DNA of 64,000 bases from contig NZ_AWSQ01000006.1 in assembly GCF_000498575.2 (NCBI RefSeq), positions 124,001 to 188,000 of the forward strand. Direction: 5' to 3'. Positions within the stretch are counted from its first letter, which is position 1. Each line of letters opens with the position of its first letter. The notes below the pieces were generated by a model. The model made no database searches, had not been told where the DNA came from, and saw only the letters and a program-made list of their open reading frames with translations. A program made the position numbers and the translations under genes. Below, piece by piece: positions 53,503 to 63,276 of this stretch. Source of the stretch: Pseudomonas taeanensis MS-3. GTDB taxonomy: Bacteria > Pseudomonadota > Gammaproteobacteria > Pseudomonadales > Pseudomonadaceae.

Positions 53503-54444
53503 CTAGTCCGGCCAGAACGCCCGAATCCCCGCCACCCCCTGCGCACCCACCTGCCAAGCTCGCTCAAGCTCAGCCGGGCCCACGCCGCCGAGCAAATACA
53601 CTGGCTGGTTGAAACCCTGCAGCAATTCAGCTGTTGCTGCCCAGCCAAGTGGTTGCGCCTGCGGGTGAGTGGCTGTCGCCTGCACAGGCGACAGGGTGAC
53701 GAAGTCCACCCCCAGCTGTGCCGCCAGCGCCAGTTCTTCAGCCGAATGACAAGACGCTGCCAGCCAGCGCTCGGGCGCTAACGGCCGTCCGCTAGCAGCC
53801 AACTCGCGTAGCTGTTGGGCCGTCAGGTGCCAGCCGGCAGCGGGAAAGTCGCTCAACCATTCTAACGGCCCCTTGAGCATCAGCTGCGCACGTCCGGCGC
53901 ACAGTCCTACAGCATCCAGCGCCAGGTCGCGGTATTGCGGGTCGAACATCGCCGGGGCGCGCAACTGCAGCAGAGCGATGTCGCTGTCCAGCGCGCGCTG
54001 GATACCACGCAGTAATTCGGCCGCCCCTAGCCCATCCGGGGTGATCAGGTAGCGCTCGGGCAAGCGCGCGGCGGCAATTATGGGGCGATTGGCGGCCGGA
54101 AACTCATAGTCGCCCAACTGCCGCGGATTGACCCAGGCCAGCGGTTGCCCTTCTGCGCCATGCGCCTGGCCAGCGAACGCCGAGACCTCCCAGACGTCCA
54201 GCAGCACCTGCTTGTCCGGGTAGTCGTGACGCACCTGGATCAACGGCCGCGCCGCTGTCGGATGAATGCCCAGCTCTTCCTGCAGCTCCCGAGCCAGGGC
54301 CGCCTCAATCGCCTCACCACTTTCCACCTTGCCGCCGGGAAACTCCCAGAGGCCGCCCTGATGGCTAGCATCCGCCCGCTTGGCGATCAGGATGCGTCCG
54401 TCCGCCCTGCGAATCACCGCCGCAGCCACATGCACGCGTTTCAT
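53503..54444 (-). CDS. Nudix hydrolase fused to thiamine-phosphate synthase-like domain (MutT/ThiE)
   Basis: This 313-residue protein joins an N-terminal MutT-type Nudix domain, with the box GGKVESGEAIEAALARELQEELG, given here in part, at residues 37-60, to a C-terminal ThiE-like TIM barrel (from about 150; ending LLGGVGPAELERAWQVGAQGVAGIRAFW, in part). MutT cleans 8-oxo-dGTP; the ThiE-like part lacks some catalytic residues in this family and its role is unknown. The pairing is well known in proteobacteria (PA4400-like). ATG 54444 overlaps the gst stop by 4 bases (ATGA). Confidence 0.92.
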   Translation of the reverse strand: MKRVHVAAAVIRRADGRILIAKRADASHQGGLWEFPGGKVESGEAIEAALARELQEELGIHPTAARPLIQVRHDYPDKQVLLDVWEVSAFAGQAHGAEGQPLAWVNPRQLGDYEFPAANRPIIAAARLPERYLITPDGLGAAELLRGIQRALDSDIALLQLRAPAMFDPQYRDLALDAVGLCAGRAQLMLKGPLEWLSDFPAAGWHLTAQQLRELAASGRPLAPERWLAASCHSAEELALAAQLGVDFVTLSPVQATATHPQAQPLGWAATAELLQGFNQPVYLLGGVGPAELERAWQVGAQGVAGIRAFWPD

Positions 54445-55073
54445 CCCAGCTGTTCCTTGAGAGCCATCTGATACCAGCGCTGAAACGCCGGCCATTGGTA
54501 GACGGTAGCCACATAGGCCGCCGCGACCTCGGGTAAATCGACCTGATAACTGCGCAACCGCGCAGCCACCGGCGCAAAGTAGGCGTCCGCCAGGCTGGCA
54601 TGGCCGAACAAAAACGGGCCGTCCTGGCCGAAGCGCTCACGGCAATCGGTCCACAGCGCGCAGACTCGCTGAATATCGGCCTGGGCGTCGTCCGGCACTT
54701 CGGCCAGCACCTCATCGCGCTTGAGGTCCATCGGCATATGCGTACGCAAACCGACGAAGCCGCTGTGCATTTCCGCACATACGCTACGGGCCAGCGCACG
54801 AGCGTATTGCCCGCGCGGCCAGAGGTGAGCTTCGGGAAAGCGTTCAGCGAGGTATTCTCCGATCGCCAGGGAGTCCCACACCGGCCCCTCCTCGGTTATC
54901 AGTAACGGCACCTTGCCGGTCGGGGAGTACTCACGGATACGCGCCTGGGTGTCCGGGCGATTGAGCGCAATCACCTGTTCCGTATAAGGTGCACCGCTCA
55001 ACTCCAAGGCCAAGGCCGCACGCAGCGACCAGGAGGAATAGCGCTTGTTGCCGACGATCAGGTTCAGGGTCAT
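54441..55073 (-). CDS. Glutathione S-transferase
   Basis: A 210-residue GST with an N-terminal thioredoxin-like domain (KRYSSWSLRAALAL, a Ser in the position of the catalytic residue; VPLLITEEGPVWDSLAIGEYLAE binds glutathione, shown in part) and a C-terminal helical domain. It is the upstream partner of the mutT/thiE gene through a 4-bp start-stop overlap. The substrate is not known. Confidence 0.92.
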   Translation of the reverse strand: MTLNLIVGNKRYSSWSLRAALALELSGAPYTEQVIALNRPDTQARIREYSPTGKVPLLITEEGPVWDSLAIGEYLAERFPEAHLWPRGQYARALARSVCAEMHSGFVGLRTHMPMDLKRDEVLAEVPDDAQADIQRVCALWTDCRERFGQDGPFLFGHASLADAYFAPVAARLRSYQVDLPEVAAAYVATVYQWPAFQRWYQMALKEQLG

Positions 55074-55209
55074 GGGGTCGCTCCGTGCGTTAACCAGTGA
55101 GGACAGGTCAGTCGACGGTAAGAGGCGACTCCCCGAATAGCAAATTCCCGTTATTCATGGGGCCATGAACAACGGGAATAGCGACAGCGTTACAGCACTT
55201 GCACCCCAC

Positions 55210-56427
55210 TCAGGTGCGGTATTCGGCGTTGATCTTCACATACTCGTGGGACAGGTCGGTGGTCCAGATGGTTTCGCTGCAGCTGCCACGTCCCAGTTCG
55301 ATACGGATGGTGATTTCCGCTTCGGCCATCACCGCCGACCCCTGCTCCTCGGTGTAGCTGGCCGCACGGCAGCCGTGACTGGCGATGCATACCTCGCCGA
55401 GGAACACATCGATCTTGCTCACGTCCAGTTGCGCCACCCCGGCACGCCCAACCGCCGCGAGAATCCGCCCCCAGTTCGGGTCGGAGGCAAACAGCGCGGT
55501 CTTGATCAGCGGCGAATGGGCCACGGCATAGCCGACGTCCAGGCACTCCTGATGAGTCGCCCCACCATTGACCTGCACCGTGACGAACTTGGTCGCGCCC
55601 TCGCCGTCGCGCACGATGGCCTGGGCCACCTCCATGCACACCTCGAACACCGCCTGCTTGAGTGCGGCGAACAAAGCCCCGCTGGCCTGGGTGATTTCCG
55701 GCAACGCCGCCTTCCCGGTGGCGATCAGCATGCAGCAGTCATTGGTCGAGGTGTCGCCGTCGATGGTGATGCGATTGAACGATTTGTTTGCCGCATCGCG
55801 CAGCAGGTCGCGCAACACACCTTGAGCGACCTTGGCGTCGGTGGCGATATACCCGAGCATGGTTGCCATGTTCGGCTTGATCATCCCCGCGCCCTTGCTG
55901 ATGCCGGTGACGGTCACCGTGACGCCGTCATGCACGAACTGACGGCTAGCGCCCTTGGGCAAGGTGTCGGTGGTCATGATACCCACTGCTGCCTCGGCCC
56001 AATGGTTCTCCGCCAGGTCGTCCAGTGCGGCCTGCAAAGCACCTTCGATCTTCTCCACCGGTAACGGCTCACCGATCACCCCGGTGGAAAACGGCAGCAC
56101 GGCGCTTTCCTCGACGCCCGCCAGTTGTGCCAGCGTGGCGCAAGTGCGGGCGGCATGCTGCAAGCCAGGCTCGCCGGTACCGGCATTGGCGTTGCCAGTG
56201 TTGGTCAACAGATAACGCACGGGGCCCTGGACGCGCTTCTTGGCCAGAATCACCGGGGCCGCGCAGAAGGCGTTGAGGGTAAACACACCGGCGACGCTGG
56301 AGCCCTCGGCGCAGCGCATCACCACCACATCCTTGCGCCCTGGGCGCTTGATGCCAGCCGAAGCGATGCCCAGTTCAAAACCTGGAACCGGGTGCAGGGT
56401 AGACAGCGGGCCAAGACCAACAGCCAT
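55210..56427 (-). CDS. argJ: Glutamate N-acetyltransferase / N-acetylglutamate synthase ArgJ
   Basis: A 405-residue enzyme that moves acetyl from N-acetylornithine to glutamate in arginine synthesis. It cleaves itself between Ala188 and Thr189 in the motif KGAGMIKPNMATML, and the new N-terminal Thr is the nucleophile. The N-terminus (GFELGIASAGIKRPGRKDV) and CAAPVILAK segments are typical. It is 165 bp downstream of secA on the same strand, behind a terminator-like hairpin. Confidence 0.96.
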   Translation of the reverse strand: MAVGLGPLSTLHPVPGFELGIASAGIKRPGRKDVVVMRCAEGSSVAGVFTLNAFCAAPVILAKKRVQGPVRYLLTNTGNANAGTGEPGLQHAARTCATLAQLAGVEESAVLPFSTGVIGEPLPVEKIEGALQAALDDLAENHWAEAAVGIMTTDTLPKGASRQFVHDGVTVTVTGISKGAGMIKPNMATMLGYIATDAKVAQGVLRDLLRDAANKSFNRITIDGDTSTNDCCMLIATGKAALPEITQASGALFAALKQAVFEVCMEVAQAIVRDGEGATKFVTVQVNGGATHQECLDVGYAVAHSPLIKTALFASDPNWGRILAAVGRAGVAQLDVSKIDVFLGEVCIASHGCRAASYTEEQGSAVMAEAEITIRIELGRGSCSETIWTTDLSHEYVKINAEYRT

Positions 56428-56499
56428 AGAGAACGCTCCTTGAAATAATAAAGCGCCGTAGCGCCGGTTATGCGCACATTGGATAGTAAAACGGATGGT

Positions 56500-56533
56500 A
56501 AAACGCCGCGAGCGGCCAAACCGTTCGCGGCGT
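56500..56533 (-). terminator. Terminator-like hairpin after secA
   Basis: ACGCCGCGA (56503-56511) and TCGCGGCGT (56525-56533) form a perfect 9-bp stem. On the minus strand it is followed by TTTT. It sits between the secA stop and the argJ start. Confidence 0.6.
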
Positions 56534-56594
56534 CATCTGGGCAGGGTCAAGCATAGCCAAACCCCATGCCCGTATTACTGTACGGCTCGCCCAA

Positions 56595-59330
56595 TCAGCT
56601 GATTTGACCGTGGCAATGCTTGTACTTCTTGCCGGAACCACAGGGGCAAGGCTCGTTGCGACCCGTCTTCTGCTCGCTGCGCACCGGCGTCGCGGCGACC
56701 GCCACATCACCCTCTTCGGCGGAGTCGGCAGGCTGATCCAGCGCCGAGGTCTCGGCGTGCTGGAACTGCATGCGTTGCGCCATCGCCTCGGCTTCCTGGC
56801 GCAGACGCGCCTCCTCCTCAATCGGGTCTTCGCGGCGTACCTGAACGTGGGACAGTACGCGGATGGTGTCACGCTTGATCGAGTTGAGCAGCTCCTGGAA
56901 CAGGGCGAAGGACTCGCGCTTGTATTCCTGCTTGGGGTTCTTCTGCGCATACCCACGCAGGTGAATGCCGTGACGCAGGTGATCCATGGTCGACAGATGA
57001 TCCTTCCACAGGTCGTCTAGCACGCGCAGGAGAATCTGCTTCTCGAAGGTGCGCAAGGCTTCGGCGCTGGCCAGGTCTTCCTTCTCGTTGTAGGCCACGA
57101 TCAGCTCTTGCAGAATCCGCTCGCGCAAGGTTTCTTCATAAAGCTTGTGGTCATCGTCGAGCCACTGCTGGATCGGCAGTTTCAGGCTGAAGCTGCTGAA
57201 CAGCGCGGCTTCCAGACCGGCAATATCCCACTGCTCGGGCAAGGACTGCGGCGCGATGTGTTCGTTGATGGTGCCGTCCAGCACCTCCTGACGGAAGTCG
57301 ACGATGGTTTCGCCAATATCGTCAGCCGCCAGCAAGGTGTTGCGCATGTGGTAGATCACCTTGCGCTGCTCGTTGGCCACGTCGTCGAATTCGAGCAGTT
57401 GCTTACGCATGTCGAAGTTACGCCCTTCGACCTTACGCTGGGCCTTCTCGATGGCGTTGGTCACCATACGGTGCTCGATCGCTTCGCCCGCTTGCATGCC
57501 CAGGGCCTTCATGAAGTTCTTCACCCGGTCGGAGGCGAAGATGCGCATCAGGCTGTCTTCCAGCGACAGATAGAAACGGCTGGAGCCCGGGTCGCCCTGG
57601 CGACCGGAACGGCCGCGCAGCTGGTTATCAATACGCCGCGACTCATGCCGCTCGGAGGCGATCACGTGCAGGCCGCCGGCCTCGATCACCTGCTGGTGAC
57701 GCTTCTGCCAGTCGGCCTTGACCTGAGCGACCTGCTCATCGGTAGGGTTTTCCAACGCCGCCACTTCGACTTCCCAGTTACCGCCCAGGAGGATGTCGGT
57801 ACCGCGACCGGCCATGTTGGTAGCGATGGTCAGCGCGCCTGGGCGACCGGCCTGGGCAATGATCTCGGCTTCTTTTTCGTGGAACTTGGCGTTGAGCACC
57901 TTGTGCTCGATACCTTCTTTTTCCAACAGCCGCGAGACATATTCGGAGGTTTCGATCGTTGCCGTACCGACCAGGATAGGCCGGCCCTGGGCCTGGCACT
58001 CCTTGATGTCGGTGACGATCGCGGCGTACTTCTCTTCCTGGGTCAGGTAGACAAGGTCGTTGAAATCCTTACGCGCCAGTGGCCGGTTGGTCGGAATGAC
58101 CATTACCGCCAGACCGTAGATCTGGTGGAATTCGAAGGCTTCGGTGTCGGCGGTGCCGGTCATGCCCGACAGCTTGTTATACAGGCGGAAGTAGTTCTGG
58201 AAGGTAGTCGAGGCCAGCGTCTGACTCTCGGCCTGGATATTCAGACCCTCTTTGGCTTCGATCGCCTGGTGCAGGCCTTCCGAAAGACGCCGTCCCGGCA
58301 TGGTCCGACCAGTGTGTTCGTCGACCAGGATGACCTGATCGTTCTGCACGATGTATTCGACGTTGCGCTGGAACAGCTTGTGCGCACGCAGACCGGCATA
58401 CACGTGGGTCAGCAGCCCCAGGTTGTGCGCGGAGTACAGGCTCTCGCCCTCGGCCAGCAGGCCAACCTGAGTCAGCAGTTCTTCGATGAACTGGTGGCCC
58501 GCCTCATTCAGCTCGACCTGGCGGGTCTTCTCATCGACCGAGTAGTGGCCTTCCTGAGTGACCACACCTTCCTCTTCCTCGATGTGCTGCTTGAGGCGAG
58601 GAATCAGCTTGTTGATCTCGATATACAGCTTGGAGCTGTCTTCGGCCTGGCCGGAGATAATCAGCGGTGTACGCGCCTCATCGATGAGGATCGAGTCGAC
58701 TTCGTCGATCACCGCAAAATTCAGCTCACGCTGGAACTTGTCCTCCAGACTGAAGGCCATGTTGTCGCGCAGGTAATCGAAGCCGAATTCGTTGTTGGTG
58801 CCGTAGGTAATGTCAGCGGCATAGGCCGCGCGCTTCTCTTCCGGCGGCATGAAAGGCGTGACGATACCGACCGACAGACCGAGAAACTCATACAGTGGAC
58901 GCATCCAGTTGGCATCGCGACGGGCCAGGTAGTCGTTGACCGTCACCACATGCACGCCCTTGCCGGACAGCGCATTGAGATAAACCGCCAGAGTCGCCAC
59001 CAGGGTTTTACCTTCACCGGTGCGCATCTCGGCAATCATGCCTTCATGCAAGGTAGTGCCGCCGATCAGCTGAACATCAAAGTGACGCATGCCCAGCACA
59101 CGCTTACCCGCTTCCCGAGCCACGGCAAAGGCTTCCGGCAGCAGCGCGTCGAGGGTTTCACCTTTGCCCAGGCGGGTCTTGAATTCGTCAGTTTTGGCGC
59201 GCAGTTGCTCATCCGAGAGCGCAAGCATCTGCTCCTCGAAGGCATTGACGGCCTGAACCGTCTTGAGCATGCGCTTGACTTCACGCTCGTTCTTGCTTCC
59301 AAAGAGTTTTTTCAACAAAGGCGCAAACAT
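56595..59330 (-). CDS. secA: Preprotein translocase ATPase SecA
   Basis: The 911-residue motor drives secretion through SecYEG. It contains the Walker A MRTGEGKT (about residue 102-109), the DEVDSILIDEA helicase motif, the preprotein-binding region and the C-terminal zinc finger CPCGSGKKYKHCHG, which binds SecB and phospholipid. ATG 59330 starts the canonical MFAPLLKKLFGSKNER; an upstream in-frame start to 59417 is not conserved. It is next to the M23 peptidase on the same strand, 119 bp away. Confidence 0.99.
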   Translation of the reverse strand: MFAPLLKKLFGSKNEREVKRMLKTVQAVNAFEEQMLALSDEQLRAKTDEFKTRLGKGETLDALLPEAFAVAREAGKRVLGMRHFDVQLIGGTTLHEGMIAEMRTGEGKTLVATLAVYLNALSGKGVHVVTVNDYLARRDANWMRPLYEFLGLSVGIVTPFMPPEEKRAAYAADITYGTNNEFGFDYLRDNMAFSLEDKFQRELNFAVIDEVDSILIDEARTPLIISGQAEDSSKLYIEINKLIPRLKQHIEEEEGVVTQEGHYSVDEKTRQVELNEAGHQFIEELLTQVGLLAEGESLYSAHNLGLLTHVYAGLRAHKLFQRNVEYIVQNDQVILVDEHTGRTMPGRRLSEGLHQAIEAKEGLNIQAESQTLASTTFQNYFRLYNKLSGMTGTADTEAFEFHQIYGLAVMVIPTNRPLARKDFNDLVYLTQEEKYAAIVTDIKECQAQGRPILVGTATIETSEYVSRLLEKEGIEHKVLNAKFHEKEAEIIAQAGRPGALTIATNMAGRGTDILLGGNWEVEVAALENPTDEQVAQVKADWQKRHQQVIEAGGLHVIASERHESRRIDNQLRGRSGRQGDPGSSRFYLSLEDSLMRIFASDRVKNFMKALGMQAGEAIEHRMVTNAIEKAQRKVEGRNFDMRKQLLEFDDVANEQRKVIYHMRNTLLAADDIGETIVDFRQEVLDGTINEHIAPQSLPEQWDIAGLEAALFSSFSLKLPIQQWLDDDHKLYEETLRERILQELIVAYNEKEDLASAEALRTFEKQILLRVLDDLWKDHLSTMDHLRHGIHLRGYAQKNPKQEYKRESFALFQELLNSIKRDTIRVLSHVQVRREDPIEEEARLRQEAEAMAQRMQFQHAETSALDQPADSAEEGDVAVAATPVRSEQKTGRNEPCPCGSGKKYKHCHGQIS

Positions 59331-59449
59331 ATCGACAGGATCTTCCCACGCGTATGGATGGAGGGCGGCCCCGTGAGTCGCCCATGCAGCCCTCATGGCT
59401 GCGTGCGAAGGGGGCATTCTACCCGGAAACGAGGATGAAGAAAGCGGCG

Positions 59450-60376
59450 TTATTCGACGCCACTAACGCGTGCGATGTAGCTCGAGGGGTTGACTACGCG
59501 GCCATTCTGGGTAACTTCAAAGTGCACATGGTAACCGGTAGAACGCCCGGTACTGCCCACCTTGGCAATGGTTTGACCACGCTGAACCAGGTCGCCGACC
59601 TGCACCAGGTTGCTCTGATTATGCGCATACAGCGTGACATAACCATCTGCATGGCTGACCTCCACCGTATTACCGTAACCGGAACGACGCCCCGAGGCGG
59701 TCACTACACCTGCAGCCACAGCTACCACCGGGCTGCCAGCCTTGGCAGCGAAATCCACGCCTTTATGCATACTCAAACGACCCCGCAAAGGATCGGTACG
59801 CCGACCGAACGGTGAAGATACATAGCCCTGCAAAACCGGGCGGCCCGCCAAGTATTCGGCTTCATTGAGACGGCGTTCGGCCAGCAAGTCCTCCAGCACC
59901 TCGAGCTGTTGCTCACGGCTATCCACTCGCAGCGCCAACTCATCCAGACTGCTGATAAATGATGGCGGGGAATAGACGGCAGCGTCGAGCGGCTCTTCCA
60001 GGCCGCCCTGCCCCACATTCAAGGAAAAATCGAACTCGCTGGAATCCAGCTCGGCCAGCTCGGTCAGACGCTCGCCCAGTGCATCCAGGCGAGTCAGGCG
60101 CGCCTGCAACTCGGCGACATGCACGCCGAAGGCATCCAGCTGACGCTGTGCATCGTTGCGTGCCGCTCCGACCTCTGCGCGCTGCTGATCCAGCGCCAGG
60201 GTAAGCTGCGCATTGTCCTTATCGCTGAGCGATGGCGGCGCCCACCAGGCGCCAAACGCAGCCCCCGTCGCCAGCGTCACGCCGACCAGCATGACCAGCA
60301 ACAGCAACAACCAACGTAAATCCAGGCTGAGTGAACGTGCGGCGCCGTGACGCCGACTGAGTAAAATGATGTGCAT
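59450..60376 (-). CDS. M23-family peptidoglycan endopeptidase-like protein
   Basis: A 308-residue protein with one N-terminal membrane helix (about 22-44), a coiled coil (55-115) and a C-terminal LytM/M23 domain. The zinc ligands His204 and Asp208 (MHKGVDFA) and the HVHFE pair (His283, His285) are all present, so it should be active rather than a pseudo-enzyme. Active M23 members cut peptide crosslinks of peptidoglycan. It lies between ftsZ-lpxC and secA, near other cell-wall genes. Confidence 0.92.
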   Translation of the reverse strand: MHIILLSRRHGAARSLSLDLRWLLLLLVMLVGVTLATGAAFGAWWAPPSLSDKDNAQLTLALDQQRAEVGAARNDAQRQLDAFGVHVAELQARLTRLDALGERLTELAELDSSEFDFSLNVGQGGLEEPLDAAVYSPPSFISSLDELALRVDSREQQLEVLEDLLAERRLNEAEYLAGRPVLQGYVSSPFGRRTDPLRGRLSMHKGVDFAAKAGSPVVAVAAGVVTASGRRSGYGNTVEVSHADGYVTLYAHNQSNLVQVGDLVQRGQTIAKVGSTGRSTGYHVHFEVTQNGRVVNPSSYIARVSGVE

Positions 60377-60457
60377 GGCTTCCCCTTTACGGTGGAACCC
60401 AAGTTGGCGGCAGGGTTTCTGCTACCATGGCGGTTCCACAATTTCAGGCGTCCTGCC

Positions 60458-60913
60458 ATGACGTTTCGTCCCTTGCCGGCCCGAGCACCCGCTGCGCTGC
60501 TGCGCGAAGCGAAGCCCTTGAAAGCGTTATTCAATCAGGCGCAACGCCTCGATCACCTGCAACGCTTAGTGGAAAGCCAGCTGCAACCTGCGGCCCGCGA
60601 ACACTGCCATGTCGCGTTCTGGCGTGAGGGCTGCCTGCTTCTTATCGTTACCGATGGCCACTGGGCCACCCGCTTACGCTATCAACAGCGGCGCCTGCTC
60701 AAACAACTGCAGGCGCTCGAAGAGTTCGCGACCTTAGCGAAAATCCTCTTCAAGGTGCAACCACCGGCCGCCGAAAGGCGTGCAGTCGGTCGCACTATTA
60801 GCTTGTCCAGCAGCGCTGCCGAGAACATCCAGGCGACCGCCGAGGGCGTTCGCGACCCTAAATTGCGTGCCGCGCTGGAGCGCCTGGCCAAGCACGGAAA
60901 CCCCAGCGAGTAA
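60458..60913 (+). CDS. dciA: DciA-like replicative helicase loader (DUF721)
   Basis: A 151-residue protein with the DUF721 domain (QAQRLDHLQRLVESQLQPAAREHCHVAFWREGCLLLIVTDG, shown here in parts: VESQLQPAAREHC and LLLIVTDGHWATRLRY). DciA loads DnaB-type helicase in bacteria without DnaC, including P. aeruginosa. The C-terminal part is helical and charged. ATG 60458 begins the conserved MTFRPLPARAP. It is on the opposite strand to its neighbours. Confidence 0.9.
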   Translation: MTFRPLPARAPAALLREAKPLKALFNQAQRLDHLQRLVESQLQPAAREHCHVAFWREGCLLLIVTDGHWATRLRYQQRRLLKQLQALEEFATLAKILFKVQPPAAERRAVGRTISLSSSAAENIQATAEGVRDPKLRAALERLAKHGNPSE

Positions 60914-60952
60914 GCCGCAACCTGCACTTTTGCGCGATCAAGACACATCCCC

Positions 60953-60982
60953 AAAAAAAGAGGCCACCCCAAGGTGGCCTCG
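60953..60982. terminator. Rho-independent terminator of lpxC
   Basis: GAGGCCACC and GGTGGCCTC form a perfect 9-bp stem around CCAA. The leading A7 run gives a T-run on the minus strand, after the lpxC stop at 61007. Confidence 0.85.
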
Positions 60983-61006
60983 AATCAGAAAGGAAGAGAG
61001 TCTTGG

Positions 61007-61918
61007 CTACACGGCCGCAGCCGGGCGCATATAGGAAATGGGTGCAGTCTTGGCGTCGTCGAAGGTGACCATTTCCCAGGCATCCGTCTGCTCGATCAAG
61101 GTGCGCAGCAGAAGGTTGTTCAGTGCATGTCCGGACTTGAAGCCACGGAACTCACCAATCAAGCTATTCCCTAGCAGGTAGAGGTCACCAATGGCATCGA
61201 GAATCTTGTGTTTGACGAACTCGTCCTCATAACGCAGGCCGTCTTCGTTCAATACACGGTACTCATCCACCACAATAGCGTTGTCTACGCTGCCGCCGAG
61301 CGCCAGGTTCTGTGAACGGAGGAACTCGATGTCACGCATGAAACCGAAGGTACGCGCCCGGCTGACCTCCTTGACGAAAGAGGTGCTGGAAAAATCTACA
61401 CTGGCCGACTGGGTGCGATTGCGGAAAACCGGATGATCGAAATCGATCTCGAAACTCACCTTGAATCCCTCGAAAGGCACGAAGGTGGCGCGCTTGTCGC
61501 CTTCTTCAACCGTGACTTCGCGGATGATGCGGATGAACTTCTTATGGGCTTCCTGCTCTTGCAAACCAGCAGATTGAATCAGGAATACAAAAGGACCGGC
61601 ACTGCCATCCATGATCGGTACTTCGGACGCGGAGAGCTCGACGTAGGCGTTATCGATACCCAGGCCAGCCATGGCCGAAAGCAGGTGCTCTACCGTATCC
61701 ACCTTGACGTCACCATTGACCAAGGTGGTCGACATGGTGGTTTCACCGACATTGCTCGCCCGCGCGGGAATTTCCACCACGGGATCTAGGTCGGTACGAC
61801 GGAACACGATACCGGTGTCCACGGGTGCCGGCTTCAGGGTCAGGTATACCTTCTCCCCGGAATGCAGGCCAACGCCAGTGGCGCGGATAATGTTCTTCAG
61901 GGTGCGTTGTCTGATCAT
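61007..61918 (-). CDS. lpxC: UDP-3-O-acyl-N-acetylglucosamine deacetylase LpxC
   Basis: A 303-residue zinc enzyme for the committed step of lipid A synthesis. Zinc ligands are His78 (TVEHLLSAMAG), His237 and Asp241 (HKILDAIGD), and the general acid is His264 (KSGHALNN). It starts with the canonical RQRTLKNIIRATGVGLHSGEK. The gene follows ftsZ by 111 bp with its own promoter-like sequence and ends in a terminator. Confidence 0.98.
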   Translation of the reverse strand: MIRQRTLKNIIRATGVGLHSGEKVYLTLKPAPVDTGIVFRRTDLDPVVEIPARASNVGETTMSTTLVNGDVKVDTVEHLLSAMAGLGIDNAYVELSASEVPIMDGSAGPFVFLIQSAGLQEQEAHKKFIRIIREVTVEEGDKRATFVPFEGFKVSFEIDFDHPVFRNRTQSASVDFSSTSFVKEVSRARTFGFMRDIEFLRSQNLALGGSVDNAIVVDEYRVLNEDGLRYEDEFVKHKILDAIGDLYLLGNSLIGEFRGFKSGHALNNLLLRTLIEQTDAWEMVTFDDAKTAPISYMRPAAAV

Positions 61919-61928
61919 GGCTTGGCCG

Positions 61929-61957
61929 CTATAGCGCTAGTTGCGAATTGTTTTCAA
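61929..61957 (-). promoter_or_regulatory. Sigma-70-type promoter close to lpxC start
   Basis: On the minus strand TTGAAA (61957-61952), 17 bp, CTATAG (61934-61929). A transcript from here would start about 61922, leaving only about four bases before the ATG, so lpxC mRNA from this promoter would be nearly leaderless. It could also be a chance match. Confidence 0.4.
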
Positions 61958-62029
61958 CAATGGCCGGCGATAATAGCAGAACCGGCCCTTGCTGAACACC
62001 AATCGAACCAATGCCCCTGATACACTCCA

Positions 62030-63223
62030 TCAATCAGCCTGCCGACGCAGGAACGCTGGGATGTCCAGATAATCCAGGTCATCGTGCGCATTCAGCTTGG
62101 CCGCAGTAGCTGCACCGGAATGGCTCTGGCGCTGTACGGTAGGCCGTTCGTAGTCCTTGTAGTTGACACTCTGCTCGCTGCGCGAAGGCGTTGCCGGAGC
62201 CGCCGGGGTCGACGAAGTGGCCGCGACTTGCATGGTGTTATCGACTACTTTTACCGGCTTTTCAATGCGCGCGCCCAGACCAGTGGCAACCACGGTCACG
62301 TGCAACTCTTCACGCATATCCGGATCGATCACGGTACCCACTTTGACTGTGGCGTGCTCGGAGGCGAACTGCTCGATGATGCTACCCACGTCGGAGTACT
62401 CACCCAGGGACAGGTCAGGACCGGCGGTGATGTTCACCAGGATGCCACGCGCCCCTTGCAGGTTGACGTCTTCCAGCAACGGGTTGCGGATTGCCGCTTC
62501 GGTCGCTTCACGGGCACGATTCGGACCGCTGGCGCAGCCGGTACCCATCATCGCCATACCCATTTCGCTCATCACGGTTTTCACGTCGGCGAAGTCGACG
62601 TTGATCATCCCTGGACGCTTGATGATATCGGAGATACCACGTACGGCACCGGCCAGTACATCGTCGGCCTTGGCGAAAGCCGACAGCAGGCTGGCGTCTT
62701 TGCCGAGGATAGTCAGCAGCTTTTCGTTAGGGATGGTGATCAACGAATCGACGCTTTCCGACAGTGCACGAATGCCCTCGTCGGCGATCTGCATGCGCTT
62801 ACGGCCTTCGAAAGGGAACGGACGGGTCACCACAGCAACGGTGAGAATGCCCATTTCCTTGGCTACTTCGGCGATCACCGGCGCGGCACCGGTACCGGTA
62901 CCACCACCCATGCCCGTGGTGATGAAGACCATATCGCAGCCCTGCAAGACTTCGGCGATACGCTCACGATCCTCCAGAGCAGCCTGACGGCCGACTTCCG
63001 GGTTGGCACCAGCACCCAGCCCCTTGGTCACGCCTGGGCCGAGTTGCAGGACGGTGCGCGCACCGATGTTTTTCAGTGCCTGGGCATCGGTATTGGCGCA
63101 GATGAATTCGACGCCTTCGATGTTGCTGGACGCCATGTGATTAACGGCGTTACCGCCACCACCACCGACACCTATGACCTTGATAACCGCGCTAAGCGGG
63201 ACGCTGTCTACGAGTTCGAACAT
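62030..63223 (-). CDS. ftsZ: Cell division protein FtsZ
   Basis: A 397-residue tubulin-like GTPase that forms the division ring. The GTP-binding motif GGGTGTG is at residues 106-112, the T7 loop NVDFADV near 210, and the C-terminal peptide LDIPAFLRRQAD binds FtsA and ZipA. The ribosome-binding site GAAGGAGAGGG is strong. It follows ftsA by 53 bp on the same strand. Confidence 0.99.
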   Translation of the reverse strand: MFELVDSVPLSAVIKVIGVGGGGGNAVNHMASSNIEGVEFICANTDAQALKNIGARTVLQLGPGVTKGLGAGANPEVGRQAALEDRERIAEVLQGCDMVFITTGMGGGTGTGAAPVIAEVAKEMGILTVAVVTRPFPFEGRKRMQIADEGIRALSESVDSLITIPNEKLLTILGKDASLLSAFAKADDVLAGAVRGISDIIKRPGMINVDFADVKTVMSEMGMAMMGTGCASGPNRAREATEAAIRNPLLEDVNLQGARGILVNITAGPDLSLGEYSDVGSIIEQFASEHATVKVGTVIDPDMREELHVTVVATGLGARIEKPVKVVDNTMQVAATSSTPAAPATPSRSEQSVNYKDYERPTVQRQSHSGAATAAKLNAHDDLDYLDIPAFLRRQAD

Positions 63224-63276
63224 TTTCCCTCTCCTTCCTTTCTAGTTGTAACGCCTACTGCACACGCCGTTTAACA

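Noticed and set aside
57108..59438. 776-residue rightward open frame opposite secA
   Set aside because: SecA on the other strand is certain. The frame is low in complexity, rich in His, Leu, Val and Gly, and is a shadow.
62084..63274. 396-residue open frame opposite ftsZ
   Set aside because: FtsZ is certain; the other frame has no start signal or domain.
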